Positions 41,708-50,925 of a DNA stretch of 64,000 nucleotides are shown here, piece by piece (positions within the stretch are counted from its first letter, which is position 1; each line of letters begins with the position of its first letter). The stretch is from assembly GCF_003254155.1 (NCBI RefSeq), contig NZ_QKZI01000001.1:620001-684000 (forward strand), in the 5' to 3' direction. The notes under the pieces were generated by a model. The model did not search any database. It was not told where the DNA came from and was given only the letters and a program-made list of their open reading frames with translations. The position numbers were made by a program, and so were the translations under genes. The DNA comes from Psychrobacillus insolitus. GTDB lineage: Bacteria > Bacillota > Bacilli > Bacillales_A > Planococcaceae.

Positions 41708-42904
41708 TCAGTCCACCTTGTTATTTGTATACTCATATTGATTTTCTACTTCTGGTTCATACTTATTATAACGCTTTTTGAATAATACATAAAAGTGTGA
41801 AACAATTACTTTTAATATTGCATATCCTGGAATACCTAAAATAACTCCTGGCACTCCAAATAATGATCCCGCAGTAATTAACGCAAAGATAATTGTAATA
41901 GGATGAACATGCAATGATCTCCCCATAATTTGCGGCGAAATGAACTTCCCTTCCACAAATTGTACAACTGTCCAAACTATAGCTAGTTTAATCAACATAA
42001 ATGGAGATGTTACTAGCGCGATTACTGCAGCTGGAGTTATTGCGATTACTGGTCCTAAGAAAGGCACAACACTTGTTACCATTGCGATTACTCCTAATAA
42101 TAGTGCATAGTCCATTCCAATAATGGAGAATCCAATGAAAATCATAAAGCCGATACATATAGAAACTAAAATCTGTCCTTGAATATATGAACTGATTTGC
42201 TTATCTATGCCTGTAAAAACAGCTTGTAAGTCATCCCGCATGCGAGGTGGAAATAATTTCATTACATATTTAGGTAATTTCTCTCCATCTTTTAATAAAT
42301 AAAAGACAATGAAAGGAACTGTGACTATCGCTAATATGAAGCTAGTTAATACACCAACGAGAGAAGAAATACCAGATGCAATTCCTGTCAAGGTACTTTG
42401 GAAAAACTGTCCTATTTCAGTTGGTAAATCATTTAACACTGTAGTAATATCTGTCTCCATTTGTAAATAATAATCAGAGAATATTGCAGATGATCTTAAA
42501 AAGCCATCCAAAGATTCAATTAGTTGCATAAAATAGAAAGGTATTTCTTCAACCAATCTAATAGACTGTGACTTTAAAAATGGAAATACGAGAAAAACAA
42601 GCAATGTTACTAAGCCGACTAGTAATAGAAAGATAATTAAGATACCCCAAATTCTTGGGATTTTAATCTTTTCTAAAAGACCTAAAATAGGTCTAAGTAA
42701 ATAATAAATGATCACTGCTAAAATGATTGGTAAAATAACATTACCTAAAAAGACAGTTAATGGAACAAAAATAAACGATATTTCATTATAAATCATTATT
42801 ACTAGCCCTATAAATAATAATAGTGCTAGTGTAAAAACAGTGTTACGTCCACCTAAAAATTGTATGTATCTCGTGGAAAAAAAAGAAGGTTTTTTAGGTT
42901 CCAT
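41708..42904 (-). CDS. AI-2E family transporter
   Basis: A 398-residue membrane protein with about eight hydrophobic segments. The C-terminal GMDYALLLGVIAMVTSVVPF, LGPVIAITPAAVIAL and FVEGKFISPQIMGRSLHVHP are typical of the AI-2E/PerM-type family. Bacterial relatives export AI-2 or act as sodium/proton antiporters; the exact role here is unknown. The ATG at 42904 has AGGAAG ten bases upstream. It is downstream of the LCP gene by 73 bases. Confidence 0.85.
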   Translation of the reverse strand: MEPKKPSFFSTRYIQFLGGRNTVFTLALLLFIGLVIMIYNEISFIFVPLTVFLGNVILPIILAVIIYYLLRPILGLLEKIKIPRIWGILIIFLLLVGLVTLLVFLVFPFLKSQSIRLVEEIPFYFMQLIESLDGFLRSSAIFSDYYLQMETDITTVLNDLPTEIGQFFQSTLTGIASGISSLVGVLTSFILAIVTVPFIVFYLLKDGEKLPKYVMKLFPPRMRDDLQAVFTGIDKQISSYIQGQILVSICIGFMIFIGFSIIGMDYALLLGVIAMVTSVVPFLGPVIAITPAAVIALVTSPFMLIKLAIVWTVVQFVEGKFISPQIMGRSLHVHPITIIFALITAGSLFGVPGVILGIPGYAILKVIVSHFYVLFKKRYNKYEPEVENQYEYTNNKVD

Positions 42905-42977
42905 ATAAAATAAACTTCCTTTCCTTAATAACCTTATTTTACGGAGTAATAAAAAGATTAGCAATGGAAATTAATCA

Positions 42978-43919
42978 TCATTTCCCTAAAAATTCTTGAA
43001 TAGTTGCTCTATTTTCTTCCGAATTAATTTCAATGACTGATCCAGCATGAGAATAATCTTTATAGTAGTATGTTCCTTCTGTTGGAACAGTTAATTTATC
43101 CATACTAAGCTTACCACTAGTAACAGCGTCTATAACTCTGTCGATTTTGTCTTTTTTGGTTAGATCCGTTTCAATATAGCCTTCTGTTGCACCTATAAAT
43201 TCAGGTATATTCGCTAGATTGCCTATTGACAGAATTTCATTTTGTAATGCTTCCATAACGATTTGTTGTCTGTTAACTCGTCCAAAATCACCTTCTTCAT
43301 CCGATCTAAAACGAGCATAACCTAATAATTCTTTCCCGGTTAAGTTCTGTTGCCCCTTAGTCAAAGTAACCCCAATTTTTTCAGACATGTCTTTTTCAAC
43401 ATTTATCGGCACACCATTAGGAGCAACTATATCTACTAATGTTTCAAAACTATTAAAATCTATTAGTGCATAATGATGAATCGGCACATCGAACATACCG
43501 CTAATCGTATCTTTAACTAATTGAACTCCATCTAAATAATATGCCGTATTCAATTTATATGATTTATATCCTGGAATGTCTGCATAAATATCTCGCATAA
43601 AAGAAATGACTTTTACATCGTTATTCTCTTTATTCCAGGAAACAAGCATCATTGTATCTGTGCGAGATTGTTCTTCCCCTCGTGAGTCAATTCCTAATAC
43701 TAAAGTATTCTCACGGTCTCCATCGTTCCATGTGTCTCCAGTGAATTTGCTAGAAGTAACAATTTCTCCTTTTGCAGAATTATAGCCATTCATGTATTGA
43801 ATAACTGTATATACACCACCGACTAGAAATAAGAGCACTAGTATTAAGCTAAATACTCTTCCCACTCTTAGTTTTCTTTTTCGTATATGTCTCGTTTGTC
43901 TTTGTTCTGACTCTCCCAT
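42978..43919 (-). CDS. LytR-CpsA-Psr (LCP) family wall-polymer ligase
   Basis: A 313-residue protein with one N-terminal membrane helix (VFSLILVLLFLVGGVYTVIQ) and an extracellular LCP domain. Family features are VLGIDSRGEEQSRTDTMMLV, SFMRDIYADIPGY, and LTGKELLGYARFRSDEEGDFGR, with the conserved Arg and Asp residues of the polyprenyl-phosphate site. LCP proteins attach teichoic acids or other anionic polymers to peptidoglycan. It is the first gene of the operon. Confidence 0.92.
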   Translation of the reverse strand: MGESEQRQTRHIRKRKLRVGRVFSLILVLLFLVGGVYTVIQYMNGYNSAKGEIVTSSKFTGDTWNDGDRENTLVLGIDSRGEEQSRTDTMMLVSWNKENNDVKVISFMRDIYADIPGYKSYKLNTAYYLDGVQLVKDTISGMFDVPIHHYALIDFNSFETLVDIVAPNGVPINVEKDMSEKIGVTLTKGQQNLTGKELLGYARFRSDEEGDFGRVNRQQIVMEALQNEILSIGNLANIPEFIGATEGYIETDLTKKDKIDRVIDAVTSGKLSMDKLTVPTEGTYYYKDYSHAGSVIEINSEENRATIQEFLGK

Positions 43920-44036
43920 ACATAAATCTCTCCTTTATCTATCTATAATAACGTATTAAAGCCATTTAGGTTCATATTTTTGTACATAATAATGTCAAGT
44001 GATACACTATTCTATGAAGTTTAAGGAGGGGTCTCA

Positions 44037-44555
44037 ATGATTGAAAAGGCAACATTCGCAGGAGGCTGTTTTTGGTGTATGGTAAAACCATTTGATTCGT
44101 GGGATGGTATACATAAAGTAACTTCTGGTTATATGGGTGGACATATAGATAATCCAACTTATGAAGATGTAAAAACAGGTACAACTGGTCATTTGGAAGT
44201 AGTAGAAATTCAATATGATTCCGCTATATTCCCATATGAACAACTGCTAGAAATATTTTGGCAACAAATAGATCCAACAGATGCTGGAGGACAATTCCAA
44301 GACCGTGGGGAGAATTATAAAGCAGCCATTTTCACTCATTCCGCTGAACAAATAGTCCTTGCAGAAAAGTCCAAACAACAACTTGCTACTAGCGGTAAAT
44401 TTTCAAAACCAATCGTAACAGAAATAAGAGAAGCGAAAACTTTTTACGAAGCTGAAGATTATCACCAAGACTTTTATAAAAAGAATCCGAGTCACTATGA
44501 AGAAGACCGTAAACAATCAGGACGTGACGAATTTCTAAGTAAAAACCGGGATTAA
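44037..44555 (+). CDS. msrA: Peptide methionine sulfoxide reductase A
   Basis: 172 residues. The active site GGCFWC gives catalytic Cys11 and a second Cys14; [14 protein letters not shown] and [17 protein letters not shown] are conserved. It reduces methionine-S-sulfoxide in proteins using thioredoxin. There is no additional C-terminal resolving Cys. AAGGAGGGG precedes the ATG. Monocistronic; no msrB is next to it. Confidence 0.95.
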   Translation: MIEKATFAGGCFWCMVKPFDSWDGIHKVTSGYMGGHIDNPTYEDVKTGTTGHLEVVEIQYDSAIFPYEQLLEIFWQQIDPTDAGGQFQDRGENYKAAIFTHSAEQIVLAEKSKQQLATSGKFSKPIVTEIREAKTFYEAEDYHQDFYKKNPSHYEEDRKQSGRDEFLSKNRD

Positions 44556-44596
44556 AAAGCAGGCAACTAACTATTTTGTGTTAGTTGCCTGCTTTT
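44554..44596 (+). terminator. Terminator of msrA
   Basis: AAAAAGCAGGCAACTAAC and complement with a short loop and T run, starting at the stop codon. Confidence 0.85.
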
Positions 44597-44659
44597 ATTG
44601 TAGCTAATAATTTTTTAAAAATGCAGATTAATATTTTGATTTAATATATAAATCATGCT

Positions 44660-44892
44660 TTATAAAATATAGCAAATATGACTATACGACTTATCCGAAA
44701 ATAAGTGCCAAAAGAGACTTTTCTCCTGTTTTTGTACTTATTTAAAAATATGTCGTATGTGAGTTTTGGGCTTTTTTGAGGTTTGGGAATATTTTTTCAT
44801 AGGCTCGTTTGAGGACCGCTTTCTTGTTTTAGCCACGAACTCTTGGAGCATTTGAGACTAAAACAAGAAAGCTTGGAAATATTTCTCCAAGC
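44660..44892. repeat. Block of nested inverted repeats, no gene
   Basis: The msrA-nadD gap holds two structures. First, ATACGAC...GTCGTAT around AAATAAGT/ACTTATTT (about 44675-44761). Second, a perfect 15-bp inverted repeat GCTTTCTTGTTTTAG (44818-44832 and 44858-44872), then AGCTTGGA/TCCAAGCT (44870-44892). No open frame runs through them. The last hairpin may end the NAD-gene transcripts coming from the right; the first two look like an interspersed repeat. Confidence 0.5.
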
Positions 44893-44950
44893 TCAATTTT
44901 CTATATAAATCAACCACTCACTTTGCCATAGCCTAATCTTATTGTATTTT

Positions 44951-45595
44951 CTATGTCTGACTTTCCTCGGACGAATTTTCCCACCCGTATAATTTATTCT
45001 TTTTAATATAGCTATAGCAATTTGTAGGTAAGAGGTATTTTGCTTCCCCGCCATTAGCAAATTCATCACGAATATAGGTAGAACTGATTTCCATGGCAAT
45101 GCCCTTATCGATTAAGTGAAAAGTGCTTCCATCGTCGTTATTACGTAGCAAAGGAGAAGCACTTATCACTTTCAACATATCAATACCGTCTCTAGCCATA
45201 ACAATGAATTTATTTTCGCTCACTAATTTTTCTGCGATTCCCCACTTGCCTTCCACAATATCGACTAACAAGTCTGCACCCATTATGAAATATAAATCGT
45301 CCTCTGGATATATTTTCTTTAAGTATTCCATTGCATCGTAGCTGGAGATGTTCCAAGCATCTTGCTTCATTTCAAAATCATCTAAAATAAATTTTTCATC
45401 AGAGTCAATCGCCATTTCTACCATATTCCAACGGTGTTCGTCCTCAGTTTTCAGCGCTTTATCTTTTCTTTTATTGGAACAAGGTAAAAATATTACCTTA
45501 TCTAACTTGCAACGATTCGCTATAGTGCTCGCCGTAAAAAGATGCACATTGGTGATGGGGTCAAAGGATGACCCGTAAATTCCTATCTTAGCCAT
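44951..45595 (-). CDS. Nicotinate-nucleotide adenylyltransferase-like protein
   Basis: A 214-residue nucleotidyltransferase. The start KIGIYGSSFDPITNVHLFTA has the usual GSSFDP loop, but the (H/T)xGH box is TNVH, with Val in place of Gly. The C-terminal ISSTYIRDEF matches the ISST-x-R signature. It is 20 or so residues longer than housekeeping NadD. I read it as a NadD paralog in a NAD-salvage group with the nicotinamidase and the Nudix protein upstream. The ATG at 45595 has GGAGG six bases upstream. Confidence 0.8.
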   Translation of the reverse strand: MAKIGIYGSSFDPITNVHLFTASTIANRCKLDKVIFLPCSNKRKDKALKTEDEHRWNMVEMAIDSDEKFILDDFEMKQDAWNISSYDAMEYLKKIYPEDDLYFIMGADLLVDIVEGKWGIAEKLVSENKFIVMARDGIDMLKVISASPLLRNNDDGSTFHLIDKGIAMEISSTYIRDEFANGGEAKYLLPTNCYSYIKKNKLYGWENSSEESQT

Positions 45596-45693
45596 AAGTT
45601 TCCTCCAAGTAATCCAAATTAGTTGTACCGTTTTATCTTGATTGGACTGAAAATCTTCTTCCAATGTGAAGTTGAAATAATGAGCTGTTTTTT

Positions 45694-46245
45694 CTATCTG
45701 ATCTCTGCACCGATACTATCTTTAAAATGACCTAAAGCCCATTCGTGTCCTTGCTGATTGAAGCTTGCGACAGCATCTTTGTACACAACTACTTTAAAGC
45801 CTTTGTTATAAGCATCCACTGCTGTATGCAGTACACAAATATCTGTACATACACCAACTAGGTGAACTTCTGTAATCTGTCTTTCGCGAAGTTTTAGTTC
45901 TAGATCCGTACCCGCGAATGCAGAATACCTAGTTTTGTTCATCCAATAGACTCGCTCACTAGTTTTGTTGTTTTCGTATACCTCTTTGAGTGCTCCGTAC
46001 AAATCTCTGCCCTTCGTTCCCTCAATGTTATGAGGTGGAAATAGCTTCGATTCGGGGTGGTACTGATCATCCTTCTGGTGTGTATCAATAGCAAACACCA
46101 CATAGTCACCATTCGAAATAAAATCCTCCGTTAATTGTACAATAGTTCCTTCAATATCTTGTCCCGGTTTACCACAAGTTAATGCTCCATTGTCTGCTAC
46201 AAAATCCACCGTATAATCAACGTTTAATAATGCCTTTTTCATCAT
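45694..46245 (-). CDS. Nicotinamidase-type cysteine hydrolase
   Basis: A 183-residue isochorismatase-fold protein. The catalytic triad is Asp10, Lys104 (MNKTRYSAF) and Cys137 (GVCTDICVLHTA). A metal site of the PncA kind is suggested by Asp54, His56 and His72. It would deamidate nicotinamide to nicotinate. GGAGCGG precedes the ATG. It lies between the Nudix regulator-like gene and the NadD-like gene, in the order of the pathway. Confidence 0.85.
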   Translation of the reverse strand: MMKKALLNVDYTVDFVADNGALTCGKPGQDIEGTIVQLTEDFISNGDYVVFAIDTHQKDDQYHPESKLFPPHNIEGTKGRDLYGALKEVYENNKTSERVYWMNKTRYSAFAGTDLELKLRERQITEVHLVGVCTDICVLHTAVDAYNKGFKVVVYKDAVASFNQQGHEWALGHFKDSIGAEIR

Positions 46246-46282
46246 TCATCCGCTCCTTTATAGTTAATCAATAAACTGAAAA

Positions 46283-47083
46283 TTAATAGTTTGCCTGATA
46301 GATGGAAACAAAAGGCTCAAAATCGGTAAAACTATATAATTGCGCCTTATTTTTAGACCATTTATTTGATTTTTTAAACTCTCCATTAAACATTACTTTC
46401 TCTATAAATGGTAGTGTTGGTGCTTTTCTAAAAAATTGAGAATCTAATTTGATCCATGCTTCATCTAATATGGTGAGTAGTACACCCTGTAATTCTGACA
46501 ACACGAATTCTTTCGGTAAAAAGTTCTTTGCTAATATAGTTAATGCCATATCTTTTTTAATAATCCAAATGGCATCTTTAATAATTTGTTCATGATCGAA
46601 AGCAAGCCCTAACTGGTTAATTTCCTCTAAGGTGAATAATCGAACATCTGATGCATCGTCCGCTGCTTTTCGTTTACTTAATTGATTCTCAGGCACAATT
46701 GCATAATGGGCATTCGAGATTATCCAAGCCCGTTTGTCACGTCCAGGCTTATCATATGTACCGAAGTGTTTTATCTTGAGACCGCTTATCCCTGTTTCCT
46801 CTTCTAACTCCCTAGAGGCTGCTTCAATGGCTGTTTCATCTGATTGAACAAATCCACCTGGTAATGCCCATTTACCACCTTCTACATTTGGTTCCCCTTC
46901 AGCATCCTTTTCTGCTCGCTGAATCAACATCAACTTCAACTCTTTTAGTGGAGGTTTGTGCTTTTCTACTTCGATTGAAATAATAGTAAATACGGCAATG
47001 TCGCTTGTGTATCCATCTGGCGTTTTATAATTTTTTATATCGTAATTCTCTAGCATTTCTTCTTCTGTCTTATATTTCCCCAT
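46283..47083 (-). CDS. NrtR-like Nudix protein with C-terminal winged helix
   Basis: 266 residues. The Nudix box is intact: GFVQSDETAIEAASRELEEE then TGI, so ADP-ribose or related pyrophosphate binding and perhaps hydrolysis is likely. The C-terminal 90 residues (FVLSELQGVLLTILDEAW, FIEKVMFNGEFKKSNK, LYSFTDFEPF) resemble the winged helix of NrtR, the NAD-pathway repressor that senses ADP-ribose. Its place at the head of a nicotinamidase/NadD-like group supports that. Whether it represses or only hydrolyses cannot be decided here. Confidence 0.7.
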   Translation of the reverse strand: MGKYKTEEEMLENYDIKNYKTPDGYTSDIAVFTIISIEVEKHKPPLKELKLMLIQRAEKDAEGEPNVEGGKWALPGGFVQSDETAIEAASRELEEETGISGLKIKHFGTYDKPGRDKRAWIISNAHYAIVPENQLSKRKAADDASDVRLFTLEEINQLGLAFDHEQIIKDAIWIIKKDMALTILAKNFLPKEFVLSELQGVLLTILDEAWIKLDSQFFRKAPTLPFIEKVMFNGEFKKSNKWSKNKAQLYSFTDFEPFVSIYQANY

Positions 47084-47280
47084 TATTTTTGTCTGCCCTT
47101 CTTTTAGGTACTTTATTAACCCTCTTTTTAATTAACTACTTGTTAATTGTTATTTTACACCTTTATCTTTTTAACGCAAGATAATTATCCGTTTATTTAG
47201 TTTATTCTGGATCCACTCACTAATTGAAGTATCTTTAACCCCTTTGAAATCAAGCATTTATAGATTTTGTTTAAACTTCA

Positions 47281-47289
47281 TGCTATAAT
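47281..47289 (+). promoter_or_regulatory. Extended -10 promoter of the ABC-F gene
   Basis: TGCTATAAT, an extended -10, lies 32 bases before the ABC-F start codon. The -35 is poor, as is usual for this type. Confidence 0.6.
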
Positions 47290-47320
47290 AAGACCATTGT
47301 GAATTTTAGGAGGTACTACC

Positions 47321-48916
47321 ATGATTGCAGTAAGTAATGTGAGTCTTCGTTTCGGAGATCGTAAACTATTTGAAGACGTGAATATACAGTTTAATTCGGG
47401 TAACTGTTATGGGTTAATCGGTGCAAATGGAGCAGGTAAATCAACATTTATTAAAATATTAGCTGGTGACATTGAGACACAAGAAGGCAATGTTATTATG
47501 AACCCAGATGACCGTTTGGCTGTATTAAAACAAAATCACTTCGAATATGAAGAGTATTCTGTTCTTGAAACGGTAATGATGGGTCATAAACGTTTATATG
47601 AAGTAATGAATGAAAAAAATGCTATTTATGCAAAAGAAGACTTTTCAGATGAAGACGGTATGCGTGCCGCTGAACTTGAAGGAGAATTTGCCGATCTTAA
47701 CGGATGGGAAGCAGAATCTGAAGCAGCTATTCTATTACAAGGATTAGGAATTTCAGATGATATGCATGATAAGAAAATGGCCGAGTTAACAGGTTCTGAC
47801 AAAGTAAAAGTATTATTATCTCAAGCATTATTTGGTAAACCTGATGTTCTTTTACTAGATGAGCCTACTAACCATTTAGATATTAAAGCTATTCAATGGT
47901 TAGAAGACTTCTTAATCAATTTTGATAATACTGTAATTGTTGTATCCCATGACCGTCACTTTTTAAACAAAGTATGTACGCATATTGCGGATTTAGATTT
48001 CAGTAAAATTCAAGTTTATGTTGGGAACTATGACTTCTGGTATGAATCAAGTCAGCTTGCCTCGAAAATGGCTTCTGATCAAAACAGTAAAAAAGAAGAA
48101 AAAATTAAAGAACTTCAAGCGTTTATTGCTCGATTTAGTGCAAATGCATCTAAATCGAAACAAGCCACTTCTCGTAAAAAAATGTTGGATAAAATTGAGT
48201 TAGATGATATTAGACCATCTTCACGAAAATATCCGTTTGTAAACTTCTCTATGAAACGCGACATTGGTAATGATGTATTACAAGTGAAAGATTTAAGTTA
48301 TTCAATAGAAGATAAAAAACTATTCTCTAAAATGAATTTCACACTTAACCAAGACGACAAAATCATTCTACTTGGCGATGAGCTGGCAAAATCTGCTTTA
48401 CTTCGTGTACTCGCTGAAGAGGAGGAAGCACAAGAAGGTTCTATCCGTTGGGGTGTAACAACTACTCGTGCATACTTCCCTCTAGATAATGCAAAATACT
48501 TCGAAGGAGATGAGCCTTCGTTAGTAGATTGGTTACGTCAATATTCACCTGATGATCAAAGCGAAACATTCTTACGTGGTTTCTTAGGTCGTATGCTGTT
48601 CTCTGGAGAAGAAGTGAAGAAAAAACCTTCTGTACTTTCCGGTGGAGAAAAAGTTCGTTGTATGCTTTCTAAAATGATGCTTTCTGAATCGAATGTATTA
48701 TTACTAGATGAACCTACAAACCACTTAGACTTAGAATCGATACAAGCACTAAATAATGGTTTAACTATTTTTAAAGGTGCAATGATTTTCACATCTCATG
48801 ACCATCAGTTCATCCAAACAATAGCAAACCGTGTGATTGAAATTCGTGAAGACGGATCTATTTTAGACAAACAGTTAACGTATGATGAATTCTTAGAATG
48901 GCGCGATAAACAGTAA
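47321..48916 (+). CDS. ABC-F family ATPase (YkpA/YbiT type)
   Basis: A 531-residue soluble protein with two ATP-binding cassettes and no membrane segment. Cassette 1 has Walker A GANGAGKST (about 35-43) and LLLDEPTNHLD, but its signature is LTGSDKVKV rather than LSGGE. Cassette 2 has a normal LSGGEKVRCML signature and LLLDEPTNHLDLES, while the Walker A is degenerate (GDELAKSALL). A charged linker between them (SKKEEKIKELQAFIARF) is typical. ABC-F proteins act on the ribosome, in translation or antibiotic protection. AGGAGG precedes the ATG. It matches the YkpA subgroup best. Confidence 0.9.
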   Translation: MIAVSNVSLRFGDRKLFEDVNIQFNSGNCYGLIGANGAGKSTFIKILAGDIETQEGNVIMNPDDRLAVLKQNHFEYEEYSVLETVMMGHKRLYEVMNEKNAIYAKEDFSDEDGMRAAELEGEFADLNGWEAESEAAILLQGLGISDDMHDKKMAELTGSDKVKVLLSQALFGKPDVLLLDEPTNHLDIKAIQWLEDFLINFDNTVIVVSHDRHFLNKVCTHIADLDFSKIQVYVGNYDFWYESSQLASKMASDQNSKKEEKIKELQAFIARFSANASKSKQATSRKKMLDKIELDDIRPSSRKYPFVNFSMKRDIGNDVLQVKDLSYSIEDKKLFSKMNFTLNQDDKIILLGDELAKSALLRVLAEEEEAQEGSIRWGVTTTRAYFPLDNAKYFEGDEPSLVDWLRQYSPDDQSETFLRGFLGRMLFSGEEVKKKPSVLSGGEKVRCMLSKMMLSESNVLLLDEPTNHLDLESIQALNNGLTIFKGAMIFTSHDHQFIQTIANRVIEIREDGSILDKQLTYDEFLEWRDKQ

Positions 48917-48921
48917 AAATC

Positions 48922-48959
48922 AAAAAAAGCGTAAGGCTACGATGCCTTACGCTTTTTTT
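48922..48959. terminator. Bidirectional terminator after the ABC-F gene
   Basis: AAAAAAAGCGTAAGGC...GCCTTACGCTTTTTTT. It is shared with the convergent YkvA gene. Confidence 0.85.
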
Positions 48960-49435
48960 GATGTCTTTATAAAACGTCCAAGTAATGATCTTGCTGGAAG
49001 TTTTCCAAGCAATGTATCACTAGTTTCAGCTATTTTTTTAAGTGCAGTCAATAATTTTACATCCCCTGCCCAATGCTCTTCAATAATCTCTGGTGAAAAT
49101 TTATTTAGTAGCATATTTACAACAAAAGCAGCCACAATAATATCATCTATAAATCCACCAGGACCTATTAGCCCTTCAGGTAAAATATCGATAGGTGTAA
49201 TAAAATATAAAATTCCACTACCAATCAGTGTTTTACTTTTCGTATCTATGCGATTATCCAACATCGCTTTTACTAATAAATGAAATAAATCTGGAGCAAA
49301 TAATAAATAAGGAGAAAGTTTACTTGCTCTTCCCGTTTTACTTTCTAAGTAATTAGCAATTTTCGAACGTAAATTCACATAAAAATCTTGCTGTTCTTTT
49401 AAAGCTGGCAGTTCTTTTTTTAGTTCTGTATTCAT
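48947..49435 (-). CDS. YkvA family (DUF1232) membrane protein
   Basis: 162 residues. The DUF1232 core is DTKSKTLIGSGILYFITPID followed by ILPEGLIGPGGFIDDIIVAA, the family's ID-LPE pattern with a hydrophobic segment. Function unknown; relatives are widespread in Bacillus. The N-terminal part is helical and charged. GGAGAG precedes the ATG. The end overlaps the terminator shared with the ABC-F gene. Confidence 0.8.
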   Translation of the reverse strand: MNTELKKELPALKEQQDFYVNLRSKIANYLESKTGRASKLSPYLLFAPDLFHLLVKAMLDNRIDTKSKTLIGSGILYFITPIDILPEGLIGPGGFIDDIIVAAFVVNMLLNKFSPEIIEEHWAGDVKLLTALKKIAETSDTLLGKLPARSLLGRFIKTSKKA

Positions 49436-49545
49436 TTACTTCTCTCCTCCCTCTTATCTATCTACTATACCAAAAATAAATGATTTTGAAACATAATTAC
49501 AGTTTAAACGTCAAATGCATAGATAAGATAAGGAGGTACAAGTTT

Positions 49546-50205
49546 ATGAAAAAATTAGTTTTTTTAGTTTTCCCTTTTTTCTTTCTCTTTGGTTGTGGAG
49601 CAGATCCATCGATTGACAATGATACAGTTAAAGAACCAATAGAAGGTGAAACTCCTACATCAACAGTTGACAAACCTGAACTAGTTCCACCAGAAACTAA
49701 TTTAAACCAATTCTTCTTAACAGATGGTTCAACAGCGCAGTTTCTCGGAGATGGCAATGAGTATGCCTCTTACTCCTTAAAAACACAGTGGATGAATGAA
49801 AACTATGTTGCAACCTATGAAGATAATGGCGGTACTGTCATGCAACGGATTTATCGAATTTCGACTGATAAAATTAGTTTACTAGCTGAAATCGGAGAAG
49901 CATATGACGCACAGATGCCTTCTGTAGAAGAATTAGATGCCATGCCAGAAATTGGGATTTACTTATCTACTCCCCTTGAAGTAGGAACAGAATTTAACGA
50001 CTGGATTATTACTTCAACAAGTGAAACTGTTGAAACTCCTCTTCAAATGTTTACAGATGTAATTGTTATCGAGAAAAAAGAAGAACAAGGGAACGTAAAT
50101 CGGAAATATTTTGCAAAAGAATTTGGCGAAATAAAAAGTGAGTTTATTATGTATGAAGGAGAGCAGGAAACTATTATTTCATCAACGATAGAAAAAGTGA
50201 AGTAA
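49546..50205 (+). CDS. Lipoprotein of unknown function
   Basis: A 219-residue lipoprotein. The lipobox FLFGC gives Cys17, followed by an acidic, Thr/Pro-rich linker and a folded domain rich in aromatic and beta residues (TQWMNENYVATYEDNGGTVM, EIGIYLSTPLEVGTEFNDWI). The ATG at 49546 has AGGAGG eight bases upstream. The shape is that of many Bacillales surface lipoproteins; no specific family recognised. Monocistronic with a terminator. Confidence 0.7.
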   Translation: MKKLVFLVFPFFFLFGCGADPSIDNDTVKEPIEGETPTSTVDKPELVPPETNLNQFFLTDGSTAQFLGDGNEYASYSLKTQWMNENYVATYEDNGGTVMQRIYRISTDKISLLAEIGEAYDAQMPSVEELDAMPEIGIYLSTPLEVGTEFNDWIITSTSETVETPLQMFTDVIVIEKKEEQGNVNRKYFAKEFGEIKSEFIMYEGEQETIISSTIEKVK

Positions 50206-50249
50206 AAAAAGAAGCCGTCTCAGTGTGATACTTTGAGACAGCTTCTTTT
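50205..50249. terminator. Bidirectional terminator between the lipoprotein and csp
   Basis: AAGAAGC(C)GTCTCA...TTGAGAC(A)GCTTCTT with T run; one mismatch in each arm. Confidence 0.8.
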
Positions 50250-50255
50250 CGATTA

Positions 50256-50456
50256 TTATAGTTTCGTTACATTTTCAGCTTGTGGCCCACGGTTTCCTTC
50301 TGTTACTTCAAATTCTACTCTTTGTCCTTCTTCAAGTGATTTGAAGCCTTCTCCTAGAATTGCAGAAAAATGTACGAATACATCATTTCCACCTTCTACT
50401 TCGATAAATCCAAATCCTTTTTCCGCGTTAAACCATTTTACAGTACCTTGTTCCAT
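50256..50456 (-). CDS. Cold shock protein, CspA family
   Basis: A 66-residue OB-fold protein. RNP1 KGFGFIEV and RNP2 VFVHF are intact. Csp proteins bind single-stranded RNA and melt structures at low temperature. GGAGG lies seven bases before the ATG, and a long leader precedes it. Typical length and sequence for Bacillales. Confidence 0.95.
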   Translation of the reverse strand: MEQGTVKWFNAEKGFGFIEVEGGNDVFVHFSAILGEGFKSLEEGQRVEFEVTEGNRGPQAENVTKL

Positions 50457-50460
50457 TCTA

Positions 50461-50600
50461 TTACCTCCAAAAATTTAATCAATACGTGAAAACAAAAATA
50501 TTCACATATTCCATGAAGTACCGATATCACATCGATCACTACATAGGATATGTGAATAACTAATACTGTTTTCTCTTGTAATTGTTAGTATAATTATATC
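50461..50600 (-). promoter_or_regulatory. Structured leader of the csp gene
   Basis: About 140 bases of AT-rich leader with dyads: ATTCACATAT (50498 region) pairs with ATATGTGAAT (about 50548-50557), and GAAAACA with TGTTTTC further out. Long, folded 5' leaders are a known feature of csp mRNAs that adjust translation with temperature. The transcription start is not determined. Confidence 0.45.
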
Positions 50601-50646
50601 ATTTGGCTAAATATTGTCAATAAATAATTTGATTATTCTAAATCAT

Positions 50647-50925
50647 TTACTCTAATTCATTCCATATGATTCCGTGATATAACTGTAAATCTTCGTCACA
50701 TGACTCGCAAAAACACTGTTCTTTTTCAGACCAAAATGCCCAATACTTTTCATCTTTCCCTTTCTCTTTAGGGAACTTTTCTCGAAATTCAGTAAGCAAT
50801 TCATTTAAATAGACTAGGGCCTCTTGTTGATTATCAAATGTAGATTTTTTTATGATGTGTTCTTCCCAACCTTCAAAAGCCCACCAAGGTTCAAAATCCG
50901 CTTTCATATAAATAATCTCAAACAT
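50647..50925 (-). CDS. DUF1033 family protein
   Basis: A 92-residue acidic protein, rich in Trp and Glu (DFEPWWAFEGWEEHIIKKST). The layout, ending in a Cys pair (CFCESCDEDLQLYHGIIWNE), matches DUF1033. The CxxC-like cysteines could bind metal, but this is not shown. AGAGGCG precedes the ATG. Function unknown. Confidence 0.7.
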   Translation of the reverse strand: MFEIIYMKADFEPWWAFEGWEEHIIKKSTFDNQQEALVYLNELLTEFREKFPKEKGKDEKYWAFWSEKEQCFCESCDEDLQLYHGIIWNELE

